A stretch of 64,000 nucleotides of DNA from CAZDVK01 sp964508915 (GTDB lineage Bacteria > Pseudomonadota > Alphaproteobacteria > Paracaedibacterales > CAIULA01), in NCBI GenBank assembly GCA_964508915.1, contig CAZDVK010000001.1, positions 117,360 through 181,359 of the forward strand, written 5' to 3'. A program made the translations under genes and the position numbers. The notes below the pieces were generated by a model, which worked only from the letters and a program-made list of their open reading frames with translations, was not told the DNA's origin and did not search any database. Shown here piece by piece: positions 1 through 7,899 of the stretch (position 1 is its first letter; each line of letters opens with the position of its first letter).

Positions 1-1210
1 ATAAATCTTTTCCCTTACGGCCTGTGGCGTCCTTTAAAGCTGCTGTCCAGTTTTTCCATGTTTCTTCCGTTAACGTACCTTCTGGCAACAACGATGCTGC
101 CTGTGACATATAGCTTTTATCTTGGGGTGTCACATTAATAGATCCCGCTAAAATGTCATTCCAAACGGTGACATCCTTCAATGTTTGAATATTTCCTTGA
201 ATCATACACCAAACAGATTCAGGAATCGAAACCTTGGACGCCACATCAGAATAGGGGGTGATGCTTAGAATTTTATGGGTCAAAATATCTAAATCGTGTT
301 CATCAAAATGGGGTGGTGTGCGGCTAAAGGTTCCCAAATCAAATGTTTCTGCCAAAGAATTTAAATTCAAAAAAGGCTCCACCGGTAACGATGTACCCAG
401 GCGCGCTAACAGGCTGTTAATGGCCATGGGTTCAGTTCCCTGGTCACGCATGGCACCCAAACTTAAGCTGCCCAGGCGTTTTGATAATGCTTGCCCTTTG
501 GCATCCATCAATAAAGTTGTATGGCCAAATGTCAGCTGGCATGGTTTATTTGTGATGGCTTCAAACAGCTGAATTTGAACGGCTGTGTTGGTTACATGGT
601 CTTCGCCGCGAATAACGTGGGTAATATCAAAATCCACATCGTCCACCACAGAACTAAGGGTGTATAAAAAGGCCCCATCGGCACGAATTAAAACTGGGTC
701 ACTCAGGCGTTCCCCGTGAAATTCCACATGCCCCCGCACCATATCGTTCCATTGAATAGAACCTTCGTTCAGTTTAAAGCGGCAGTGGGGTTTGCGCCCT
801 TCGGCCTCATAGGCTTTTTTCTGAGCATCGGTTAATTCTAACGATGCGCGGTCATAAACAGGCGGGTGCCCTTTGGCCAGGGAACGCTTGCGTTTAAAAT
901 CTAATTCTTCCGGTGTTTCGTAGCAGGGGTATAAGCGACCTTTGGCAATTAATTCATTCATGACCTGGGTATAACGATCAAAGCGGTCTGATTGTTTGGC
1001 AAAAACGTCATGGGTTAGGCCAAGCCAAGCAAGATCCTGCAGAATGGCTGTTTCAAAGCGCTGTTCGGAACGTTCCAAATCTGTATCGTCAATGCGCAGC
1101 ATAAACTGCCCCTTATTCTTTTTGGCAAAAAGCCAGTTAATCAGGGCTGCGCGGGCATTTCCAATATGAAGAAAACCGGTGGGACTTGGGGCAAAACGAA
1201 CACGAACCAA
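1..1210 (-). CDS. gltX2: Glutamyl-tRNA synthetase, second paralogue (3' end outside window)
   Basis: Class I aminoacyl-tRNA synthetase that charges tRNA with glutamate in the cytoplasm. About 403 residues are visible; the C-terminus lies beyond base 1. The N-terminal Rossmann domain has RFAPSPTGFLHIG (HIGH-type motif), then LRIDDTD and IRGEDH. The KMSKS-equivalent loop reads ALSKRLGSLSL. No ATG exists between the upstream in-frame stop and the HIG motif. I chose TTG at 1210, which has AAGGCAGG about 9 bases upstream; an ATT is the only other candidate. A clearly different full-length paralogue lies at 14633-16009. Many alphaproteobacteria keep two GltX enzymes, one charging tRNA-Gln for later transamidation; which copy does so here is inference. 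The family call is firm. Confidence 0.93.
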   Translation of the reverse strand, partial: MVRVRFAPSPTGFLHIGNARAALINWLFAKKNKGQFMLRIDDTDLERSEQRFETAILQDLAWLGLTHDVFAKQSDRFDRYTQVMNELIAKGRLYPCYETPEELDFKRKRSLAKGHPPVYDRASLELTDAQKKAYEAEGRKPHCRFKLNEGSIQWNDMVRGHVEFHGERLSDPVLIRADGAFLYTLSSVVDDVDFDITHVIRGEDHVTNTAVQIQLFEAITNKPCQLTFGHTTLLMDAKGQALSKRLGSLSLGAMRDQGTEPMAINSLLARLGTSLPVEPFLNLNSLAETFDLGTFSRTPPHFDEHDLDILTHKILSITPYSDVASKVSIPESVWCMIQGNIQTLKDVTVWNDILAGSINVTPQDKSYMSQAASLLPEGTLTEETWKNWTAALKDATGRKGKDL

Positions 1211-1333
1211 AGCGAAAAAACCTGCCTTAAAAATAGATTTATTCTACAAATACCGCTTTTTAACGCATTTCGCATTAAAATTTTCTTGAAGGCCGGCAGA
1301 ATTTTAGACATTATAAAGACCGTATTCCAAATT

Positions 1334-1423
1334 GGATGGGTGGCCGAGCGGTTGAAGGCACCGGTCTTGAAAACCGGCAAGGGGGCAACTCCTTCGTGGG
1401 TTCGAATCCCACCCCATCCGCCA
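1334..1423 (+). tRNA. tRNA-Ser (anticodon TGA)
   Basis: Cloverleaf with long variable arm typical of serine tRNA. The acceptor stem GGATGGG pairs with CCCATCC, the D-arm begins GGCCGAGCGG, the anticodon loop CTTGAAA carries TGA (reads UCA), and the T-loop is GGTTCGAATCC. CCA is encoded at 1421-1423. It lies between the divergent start of gltX2 and the 3' end of the MNT gene. Confidence 0.96.
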
Positions 1424-1433
1424 TTAAGATGGC

Positions 1434-2132
1434 CTAGGGTTCTTTCATGTCTTTTTGAAGAGCCTCCATCAATTTTAAAAAGGCAGGGTGCGTTTCTTCC
1501 CCTGCTTTATTTTTAAACATGCTAACGATGTTTAATATATTGTGGGTGTTTTTTTGAATTTCTTCATGTAAATCTTCTGTTTTAAAGGCCATAGTTGATT
1601 TAAGAGGAAGGTTGGCTATGGTTGCAAATTTTTCATAAAAATCATCTAGAAGAATTTTAGGTATATCCTGAAGGCATCTATTTTTGAATTTCTTAGCTTT
1701 TTCTAAAGCATCTATGTTTTCAACATTTTGCCCCTGATAGTGCTTCAAAAAATTTTCTAAAAGTTCTGCCATGCAGGCAAATAGCATGGCATTGATAAGA
1801 ATACCTTCATTAAAATATGTATCTTTTTCCCAAGTAAGGGGCACTTTTTCCTGATCAATATATGGGCGAAATGAATCGCTGACAGTTTGCATATCAACCA
1901 CGTCTACCTTATAAGAAAGATCTGATTGATAAAAATCTTCAGACAATCGATCTTTTTCTTTCGTGGTCAAAGGGCGCCCTGCGTCAATGGCTAGGTCAAG
2001 ATCTGAACCACGGGTGGCTTTGTTTCTGGCCCGCGACCCAAACACCCACACCTTTGTATTTTTAGGAAGGCGTAAACGCAAAATGTTAATAACAATGTCT
2101 AGATCGTCTGCGCGAATATCAATAGGTGTCAT
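1434..2132 (-). CDS. MNT-type nucleotidyltransferase (MntA-like antitoxin) with extra C-terminal domain
   Basis: Residues 1-85 form a minimal nucleotidyltransferase: GSRARNKATRGSDLDLA (G32-S33, D44/D46) and a third acidic site in VDVVD near residues 77-80. In the known HepT/MntA systems this protein adenylylates the HEPN toxin and so neutralises it. It follows and overlaps the HEPN gene (2119-2562) by 14 bases when started at ATG 2132; a TTG at 2165 is also possible. At 232 residues it is about twice the length of a stand-alone MntA. Residues ~105-232 are a helical segment I do not recognise, continuous in frame. The antitoxin role comes from gene context and motif; the function of the tail is unknown. 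Confidence 0.82.
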   Translation of the reverse strand: MTPIDIRADDLDIVINILRLRLPKNTKVWVFGSRARNKATRGSDLDLAIDAGRPLTTKEKDRLSEDFYQSDLSYKVDVVDMQTVSDSFRPYIDQEKVPLTWEKDTYFNEGILINAMLFACMAELLENFLKHYQGQNVENIDALEKAKKFKNRCLQDIPKILLDDFYEKFATIANLPLKSTMAFKTEDLHEEIQKNTHNILNIVSMFKNKAGEETHPAFLKLMEALQKDMKEP

Positions 2133-2562
2133 GATTTTTGGCCGTGATTTGTTGCTGCTGGTCAATTTCTCTCAATAAAAATTGGGCTTCTTTCAAAAAA
2201 TTGGGGATTAAAGAAAATACCTCTTCTGCTTTTGCGTCGTCATAGGTATGACTTGTGGTACCACGATTTTTCCTAAATTCGCGCCATTCAGCTATGTCCG
2301 TGTTTAATATACCTTCCCCCAAACCACGTCGAATAATGTCATTAAAATCCATTTCACGAATAGAGGACGGGCTGCTGCTTTTTGTTTCTAAAAAGCGTTT
2401 TAACGTTTTGAATGCTAATTCATAAGTAAATTCAAAAGCCTGAATGGCTGCAGCACGTAAATGTTGGGCAAGATTTTCATCTTTGGCTAAATCAGAATGG
2501 CAAAGTATTAAAGCCCCCTCTAGTTGAGAAATGGCTTTTTGAAATGATGTTAAATCCAGCAT
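2119..2562 (-). CDS. HEPN toxin, HI0074 family (HepT-like)
   Basis: All-helical 147-residue protein of the HI0074 'nucleotidyltransferase substrate-binding' family. The HEPN RNase motif is intact as RGTTSHTY: R100, four residues, H105, one residue, Y107. This matches the RX4HXY signature of HepT toxins, whose tyrosine is the AMPylation target of MntA. A clear ribosome site, GGAGAG, lies 6 bases before the ATG. The toxin gene comes first and the MNT gene overlaps its 3' end, the usual order for this module. The expected activity is RNA cleavage that stalls growth or acts in phage defence; this is family knowledge, not shown here. Confidence 0.88.
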   Translation of the reverse strand: MLDLTSFQKAISQLEGALILCHSDLAKDENLAQHLRAAAIQAFEFTYELAFKTLKRFLETKSSSPSSIREMDFNDIIRRGLGEGILNTDIAEWREFRKNRGTTSHTYDDAKAEEVFSLIPNFLKEAQFLLREIDQQQQITAKNHDTY

Positions 2563-2583
2563 TTTATTCTCTCCTGCCTTTTT

Positions 2584-3591
2584 TTAAATGCCTTTTTCCA
2601 AAAAAGTCTCGGCTTGTTCTATCAGTTCGTCAATTATTTCTTGGGTAGACTGAAGCTTGGTGACCATGCCAACGCTTTGCCCTGCCATCAGGGAACCATT
2701 TTCCAAATCGCCATCCACCACAGCACGGCGCAGGGCGCCTGCCCAGTAATGTTCAATTTCAAGTTGGGCATCTTTTAGGTCTAAATTTCCGTGGTCAAAC
2801 TTATCAATAATTTGCCGCTGAACGTTCATAAATTTTTGCGTGGCTTCATTGGCAAGGGCCCGCACTGGAATCACGGGAAAGCGGGGGTCTAGCTGAACAG
2901 AAACAATGGCGTCTCGGGCTTGGGCACGAATGAAGGCTTCTTTAAATTTATCATGTGCCGGTGATTCATGGGCACATACAAAACGGGTCCCAAGTTGGCA
3001 CCCGGCAGCCCCCATTTGAAGGTAGGTTGCAATGGCTTCACCACGGCCAATGCCGCCAGCTACAAACACTGGCACATTTTTTACCTGGGGCAAAATTTCC
3101 TGGGCTAATACACTGGTTGATACGGGGCCAATATGGCCACCTGCTTCATGCCCTTCAATAATTAGGGCATCAATACCCATTTTTTCAAGTTTTCTGGCAA
3201 TCACATAAGCAGGGGCAAATCCAATAACCTTTATTCCATAGTCTTTTAATTTTGAAATAGACGACCCTTGAGGCAATCCACCAGCTAATACCACATGTGA
3301 AACAGACGCTTTTCCAGCAACATCAATTAAATCATCTAGCAAAGGGTGCATGGTGATCAGGTTTACCCCAAAGGGTTTTGACGTTAAAGTTTTTGTTTTT
3401 TCTATTTCCTGCTTAAGCAAGTCTGGCGTCATGGCACCACATGCTAAAACACCAAAAGACCCTGCATTTGAAATAGCCGACACCAATTTGTGGTTTGAAA
3501 CCCACGTCATAGCGCCCCCCATAATGGCATAATTAACCCCTAAAAAATCACGCCCTTTTTGCCATAAAGCCTGAAGTTTGGACTGATTCAT
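2584..3591 (-). CDS. FMN-dependent nitronate monooxygenase / FabK-like enoyl-ACP reductase
   Basis: A 335-residue TIM-barrel flavoprotein of the 2-nitropropane dioxygenase superfamily. Diagnostic segments are NYAIMGGAMTWVSN near the N-terminus, IIEGHEAGGHIGP near residues 140-155, VFVAGGIGRGEAIATYLQMG, and GCQLGTRFVCAHESPAH. The C-terminal MAGQSVGM resembles FabK enoyl-ACP reductases, so a role in fatty acid synthesis is as plausible as nitronate oxidation; sequence alone does not settle it. The ATG overlaps the aspartokinase stop by 4 bases (ATGA), implying translational coupling. It ends 21 bases before the HEPN start codon, so the toxin module may share this transcript. Confidence 0.85.
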   Translation of the reverse strand: MNQSKLQALWQKGRDFLGVNYAIMGGAMTWVSNHKLVSAISNAGSFGVLACGAMTPDLLKQEIEKTKTLTSKPFGVNLITMHPLLDDLIDVAGKASVSHVVLAGGLPQGSSISKLKDYGIKVIGFAPAYVIARKLEKMGIDALIIEGHEAGGHIGPVSTSVLAQEILPQVKNVPVFVAGGIGRGEAIATYLQMGAAGCQLGTRFVCAHESPAHDKFKEAFIRAQARDAIVSVQLDPRFPVIPVRALANEATQKFMNVQRQIIDKFDHGNLDLKDAQLEIEHYWAGALRRAVVDGDLENGSLMAGQSVGMVTKLQSTQEIIDELIEQAETFLEKGI

Positions 3592-4808
3592 GGGGTCACC
3601 TCTTGAAAAAATTCTGCATGAAGGGCATTAAGTGCTTTTTCTAAATGCGTTTGTTCAATCATAACGCTTATTTTTATTTCAGATGTAGAAATAGACAAAA
3701 TTTGAATATCTTGTTCTGCAAGGGCCCGAAACACGGAACTGGCCACATCTAAATTATTGCGAATACCAACGCCAACCAATGAAACTTTGACGGTTTCCCG
3801 ATTCACTTGATAGGTTGGAAAATTTAATTCATCTTTTAAAATATCGAAAATTGTATAAGCCCGATCTAAATCAGATTCTGGAATTGTAAACGTTACATCC
3901 GCCAAACCATCATGGGTGTAGCTTTTCGTAATCATGTCTGCATGAATGCGGTATGATGCCAGTGTACCAAAAATTTTCGCGGCAACGCCTACTTTGTCGG
4001 GCACATCGATAAAGGCAATTTTTACCTCGTTTTGATTATGGGCAATGCCAGATACGTGCACTTTTTCCATATTTTCCTCCTCATGCACAATAAAAGTTCC
4101 GCTATCTTCTGAAAAGCTAGACAAAACCTGTAAGGGCACATTGTGTTTCATAGCCAGTTCTACAGAACGTTCTTGCAATACTTTGGCGCCTTGGGCGGCT
4201 AGTTCAAACATATCTGTATAACAAATTTTGTGAATTTTTTGAGCCCGTTGAACAAAGCGGGGGTCGGCTGTGTATATACCATCCACATCTGTATAAATAT
4301 CGCATCGATCGGCTTTTAAAGCGGCTGCTAAGGCAACGGCTGTTGTATCTGATCCACCACGACCCAAAGTTGTAATGCGGTGGCTTGCATCAGTGCCTTG
4401 AAATCCAGCCACAACAGGAATAATACCCGCTTTTAGGGATTGTGTTAAATTATCTGGATTAATATCTAAAATACGCGCCATAGATGGGCATGAATCTGTT
4501 TGTATGGGAACTTGCCACCCCATAAAAGACTTGGCTTTTAAACCTAAGCTATCCAAAATAAGCGCCATCAGGCCTGCTGTTACTTGTTCACCCGAAGCAA
4601 GAACTACGTCCCGCTCTTGAGTAAATGCACCTTGATTAACAGTTTGAACGTAACCACACAATTCGTTAGTGACACCAGCCATGGCAGAAACAACAACAAC
4701 AATTTCATGTCCCTTATCAGCTTCTCTTTTAACAATTTGTGCTGCGTTTTGAAGACGGGCTATATTGGCAACGGATGTGCCACCAAATTTTAGAACATAG
4801 CGCGCCAT
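3588..4808 (-). CDS. lysC: Aspartate kinase
   Basis: Phosphorylates aspartate at the head of the diaminopimelate, lysine, threonine and methionine branches. The kinase domain (about residues 1-235) opens with YVLKFGGTSVAN and contains TTLGRGGSDTTAVALA and DVDGIYTADPR. Two ACT regulatory domains follow (about 260-400), including GVGIRNNLDVASSVF and ILSISTSEIKISVM. At 406 residues it matches monofunctional LysC proteins. It sits 15 bases after prfA and is coupled by ATGA to the flavoprotein gene downstream. In a reduced genome its likely purpose is diaminopimelate for peptidoglycan. Confidence 0.97.
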   Translation of the reverse strand: MARYVLKFGGTSVANIARLQNAAQIVKREADKGHEIVVVVSAMAGVTNELCGYVQTVNQGAFTQERDVVLASGEQVTAGLMALILDSLGLKAKSFMGWQVPIQTDSCPSMARILDINPDNLTQSLKAGIIPVVAGFQGTDASHRITTLGRGGSDTTAVALAAALKADRCDIYTDVDGIYTADPRFVQRAQKIHKICYTDMFELAAQGAKVLQERSVELAMKHNVPLQVLSSFSEDSGTFIVHEEENMEKVHVSGIAHNQNEVKIAFIDVPDKVGVAAKIFGTLASYRIHADMITKSYTHDGLADVTFTIPESDLDRAYTIFDILKDELNFPTYQVNRETVKVSLVGVGIRNNLDVASSVFRALAEQDIQILSISTSEIKISVMIEQTHLEKALNALHAEFFQEVTP

Positions 4809-4823
4809 GGAAATACTTTCTTT

Positions 4824-5906
4824 TTAATCCTCTGCCATATGGGCTAATTTTTCAGCTTGGTCTTCAGCCGTTAATGCATCAACCAATTCATCTAACGCTT
4901 CCCCCTCCATAACCTGAGCTAGTTTGTAAAGGGTCAGGTTAATGCGATGGTCACTCACACGGCCTTGGGGGAAATTATAAGTGCGAATGCGTTCAGACCT
5001 GTCACCACTGCCCACTTGGCTTTTGCGTTCAGCCGCCCGTTCGGCATCTTTACGCTGGCGCTCAGCCTCATAAATACGGGCACGCAAAATTTTCATGGCT
5101 TTGGCTTTGTTTTTGTGTTGTGAGCGTTCATCTTGCTGGGCCACAACAACACCTGTGGGAACGTGGGTAATACGAACAGCGCTGTCTGTCGTATTGACGT
5201 GCTGACCACCAGCCCCTGATGCCCGGTATACATCAATGATTAAATCTTTTTCATCAATATGAATATCAACATCTTCAACTTCAGGTAAAACAGCAACAGT
5301 TGCAGCAGATGTGTGAATACGGCCACTGGCTTCTGTTTCAGGAACACGTTGCACACGATGAACACCAGATTCATATTTAAGGCGGGCAAACACGCCTTTT
5401 CCGGAAATGGATACGCTGGCTTCTTTAATGGCACCAAGTCCTGATTCTGCTGTGTTTAGTAATTCAAATTTCCACCCTTTATTGGCGGCATATCGTTGGT
5501 ACATACGTAGCAAATTAGACGCAAAAAGACCTGCTTCTTCCCCCCCTGTACCGGCACGTATTTCTAAAATAGCATCGCGTTCATCATCAGCATCTTTAGG
5601 AAGTAACAAAATGCGAATGGCATGCTCTGCTTCGGGTAGTTTTTCTTTAGCATCCAACAGCTCTGCTTCTGCAAGTTCTTTCATGTCCTTATCCATGGAC
5701 GAATCTTTTAGAATAGATTCAGCTTCATTAATTGTCTTTTGAAGGTGACGCAAATCTCGAATTGCATCTGTCACATCCGTTAAATCTGAATATTCTTTTG
5801 ATAATTTTGCAAAATCAGAAGGGTCGGCCATGGTGTGATTGGCCAGCAAATCCCTTAATTCATCATGACGTTGCAAAAGACGCGTTAGCTTAACATCAAA
5901 AGACAT
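4824..5906 (-). CDS. prfA: Peptide chain release factor 1
   Basis: RF1 (360 residues) ends translation at UAA and UAG. The catalytic GGQ is seen in RASGAGGQHVNTTDSAVR, and the codon-recognition P-x-T tripeptide is PET in RVQRVPETEASGRIHTSAA. The coiled N-terminal domain is rich in Leu and Glu, and the basic C-terminal part contains GDRSERIRTYNFPQGRVSDHR. It follows rsfS by only 4 bases and precedes lysC by 15, giving a compact leftward operon. The usual partner prmC is not next to it. Nothing is unusual in the protein. Confidence 0.98.
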   Translation of the reverse strand: MSFDVKLTRLLQRHDELRDLLANHTMADPSDFAKLSKEYSDLTDVTDAIRDLRHLQKTINEAESILKDSSMDKDMKELAEAELLDAKEKLPEAEHAIRILLLPKDADDERDAILEIRAGTGGEEAGLFASNLLRMYQRYAANKGWKFELLNTAESGLGAIKEASVSISGKGVFARLKYESGVHRVQRVPETEASGRIHTSAATVAVLPEVEDVDIHIDEKDLIIDVYRASGAGGQHVNTTDSAVRITHVPTGVVVAQQDERSQHKNKAKAMKILRARIYEAERQRKDAERAAERKSQVGSGDRSERIRTYNFPQGRVSDHRINLTLYKLAQVMEGEALDELVDALTAEDQAEKLAHMAED

Positions 5907-5910
5907 AACG

Positions 5911-6258
5911 TTATACCAACACTTTACTGGTTATGGATGACGGATGTTCTAACCACATTTTTTCTAAGTTATAAAACTGGCGCGCATCGGGTTTGAACAT
6001 ATGCACGATAACATCGCCTGCATCAATTAAAAGCCATTCACTGTTGGGGGCACCTTCTTGAACAGGTGTTAAACCGCGTTTTTTTAGGTCTGTATAAATG
6101 TGATCTGCCATGGCGGCAATTTGGCGACCTGATCCACCCGTTGCGATAACCATATAATCAAACAAGGCTTCTTTAGGCATAGGAATGCTAACAATATTGT
6201 CAGCTTTTTTTTCATCTAATAAATGTTGGATTACATCAACAAGTTCTTGTGCTGTCAT
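5911..6258 (-). CDS. rsfS: Ribosome silencing factor RsfS
   Basis: Binds ribosomal protein L14 and blocks subunit joining in poor growth conditions. The 115-residue product has the expected core: DNIVSIPMPKEALFDYMVIA, GSGRQIAAMADHI, and SEWLLIDAGDVIVHMF. I placed the start at ATG 6258 (MTAQELVD), which gives the family's usual length. The frame stays open to a TTG at 6327, but the GGAAG there directly abuts that codon and the added residues are not family-like. In many bacteria rsfS follows nadD; here it leads a run with prfA and lysC. Confidence 0.94.
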   Translation of the reverse strand: MTAQELVDVIQHLLDEKKADNIVSIPMPKEALFDYMVIATGGSGRQIAAMADHIYTDLKKRGLTPVQEGAPNSEWLLIDAGDVIVHMFKPDARQFYNLEKMWLEHPSSITSKVLV

Positions 6259-6443
6259 GTTTATTTTCAAGGATAAATTACTATTAATTACGGCCCAATT
6301 ATGCGTTAAATCGCTAGAAAAATGCAACTTCCAAATATGATAAGAAATTTTAGCCTAATCCACTGGACTTTTTACCAAATTGTATTTTGTTATCCCACCT
6401 GCTACTGATCAGGCAGAGTCTTCTTTTAGTTATGGAGATTGAC

Positions 6444-7100
6444 ATGTTATCTAAATTTGGTTTACTCCTTTTTACCGCCCTTGTAGCCTGCTCTCAAAAG
6501 GATTCCGTACAAGAGCTGGAACAACAAAATACAGCGAATTCCTTGAATAAACTTGGTGAAATGTATCATTTTGGCGAATCACCTCTTCGACAAGATTTAT
6601 CAAAAGCCTACCTTTATTACCTAAGAGCTACCAATAAAGGTAGCGCTGCAGCTGCAACTCACTTGGGGCAGATGTATTCAAATGGTGAAGGCGTCGTGCG
6701 TTCTGCAGAACAAGCAGAAACATGGTACCAACTGTCTTCAACTCTTGATTCAAGTGCAGAAAATAAATGCCGAAATGGCCACATAGAGGATAAATCTTTT
6801 TGTGATTTACTAGAACTAGCCCACCGCGGGGACGCCGAGGCACAATTTATTGTGGGAAAAAGATACATAAAAGGAATTCAGCGGGAATATAAATGTATTT
6901 TGCCAGCTGACAAAGGCAAAGGTATTGCGTGGCTTAAAAAAGCAGGATACCAGGGCTCGCCAGAAGCTTGTGCTTGGCTATATCACCTTTACAAAAATGG
7001 TGATGGCTGCGAAAAAGATTTAGAAAAAGCTGAATCTTGGAAACATCGTGCCCTTATTCTGGGTGCAGATACCAAGTTAATTGATAGTTTTGTTTTCTAA
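6444..7100 (+). CDS. Sel1-repeat lipoprotein
   Basis: A 218-residue protein with a lipoprotein signal (LLLFTALVACS, lipobox LVAC near residue 16) and Sel1-type TPR-like repeats. The repeat signatures LGEMYHFGE, AAATHLGQMYSNGEGV and ACAWLYHLYKNGDG are followed by A-x-x-W segments. Such repeats bind protein partners, and in host-associated bacteria they are common in exported or surface proteins. I used ATG 6444, which has GGAG 7 bases upstream; the upstream start would add a non-signal extension. Its 3' end overlaps the convergent lipoprotein gene at 7077-7619 by 24 bases. Function unknown beyond repeat class. Confidence 0.85.
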   Translation: MLSKFGLLLFTALVACSQKDSVQELEQQNTANSLNKLGEMYHFGESPLRQDLSKAYLYYLRATNKGSAAAATHLGQMYSNGEGVVRSAEQAETWYQLSSTLDSSAENKCRNGHIEDKSFCDLLELAHRGDAEAQFIVGKRYIKGIQREYKCILPADKGKGIAWLKKAGYQGSPEACAWLYHLYKNGDGCEKDLEKAESWKHRALILGADTKLIDSFVF

Positions 7101-7619
7101 ATAAAACTCTGAGGTTTTGTTTTTTTCAGCCTGCTGGCGCTTTTTTTCTAGATACAAGGCCGCTTGTTGACGCTGTAAATTCGTTAAAGCAAACCCTATG
7201 ACTACACGCATGGTAGATGGGTTGAAGTTTTCAGGCAAATCATAGGATGCTTTGTGCGTTTGCACGTCAACAGGCCCAAAGCCCTTGTATGCTAAAGTGT
7301 ATGCTTTTCGATCAATAATATTTTCATGGTCATCCAAAACCGCGATAAAATAAGGAATTTCAAGTTTAAATGGGGAAGGGGCGTCCGCCCAAACGTTAAA
7401 ATGGGTTCTAAATTTTATATCAACAGATTTTGCATTGCATGTTGGTTGAAGGTTTACAATCTCTAAAAGACCTTGTTTGTCTTGATTCCCAACAACGTAA
7501 CGCGTTAAGTCACCAGCTAATACGCACCGGTAAACACATGGGTTTTCTGATGTTTTAAAAGAAGAACATCCCAGCAAAAAAATAAACCCCAAGGCATACA
7601 GAAATTTCTGGTTATTCAT
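7077..7619 (-). CDS. Putative lipoprotein of unknown function
   Basis: A 180-residue protein with a clear lipoprotein signal, FLYALGFIFLLGCSS, acylated cysteine near residue 18. The mature part contains two early cysteines (ENPCVYRCVLAGD), a probable beta-rich middle (PFKLEIPYFIAVLDD) and a basic, Glu/Lys-rich C-terminus. It resembles the uncharacterised lipoproteins often seen in alphaproteobacteria, but I cannot name a family. Its ATG overlaps the stop of the CDGSH gene (ATGA), so the two are probably made together. It converges with the Sel1 lipoprotein gene. Confidence 0.75.
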   Translation of the reverse strand: MNNQKFLYALGFIFLLGCSSFKTSENPCVYRCVLAGDLTRYVVGNQDKQGLLEIVNLQPTCNAKSVDIKFRTHFNVWADAPSPFKLEIPYFIAVLDDHENIIDRKAYTLAYKGFGPVDVQTHKASYDLPENFNPSTMRVVIGFALTNLQRQQAALYLEKKRQQAEKNKTSEFYLENKTIN

Positions 7620-7834
7620 TGATTGTGAGACCCATCACAATAAGGGGGATTTTTCGTTTGCTTGCATGTACACAAATACTTTGTAGCTGTTTCTTCTGCT
7701 TCAAAGCATAAAGATTTTTGGCCTGTTCCTTTGTGGGCACCATCACAAAATGGCTGTTTTGCCGACAACCCGCAGGTGCACCAAAAATACTTTTCACCTT
7801 CAACTAAATTAACCTGACAAGGTGTTTTTGACAT
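7616..7834 (-). CDS. Double CDGSH iron-sulfur protein
   Basis: A 72-residue protein with two CDGSH-type 2Fe-2S sites, each of the form CxC...CDGxH: first CTCGLSAKQPFCDGAH, second CTCKQTKNPPYCDGSH. Each site supplies three Cys and one His for one cluster. This tandem arrangement is known in small bacterial mitoNEET-like proteins. Roles proposed for the family include redox sensing and cluster transfer; the substrate here is unknown. It is coupled by a 4-base overlap to the downstream lipoprotein gene. Confidence 0.92.
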   Translation of the reverse strand: MSKTPCQVNLVEGEKYFWCTCGLSAKQPFCDGAHKGTGQKSLCFEAEETATKYLCTCKQTKNPPYCDGSHNQ

Positions 7835-7899
7835 AGCTCTTCCAACTTGTTTTAATTAGATTATTCATGGCAATAATGACAGATTCCGTCAAGGACTAA

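Noticed and set aside
1166..1516. Open frame of 116 codons across the tRNA-Ser
   Set aside because: It runs through the tRNA gene and the 3' end of the MNT gene, with no ribosome site and no family-like sequence. Chance frame.
5240..5437. Frame of 65 codons inside prfA, same strand
   Set aside because: Alternative frame of a strongly conserved gene, without ribosome site.
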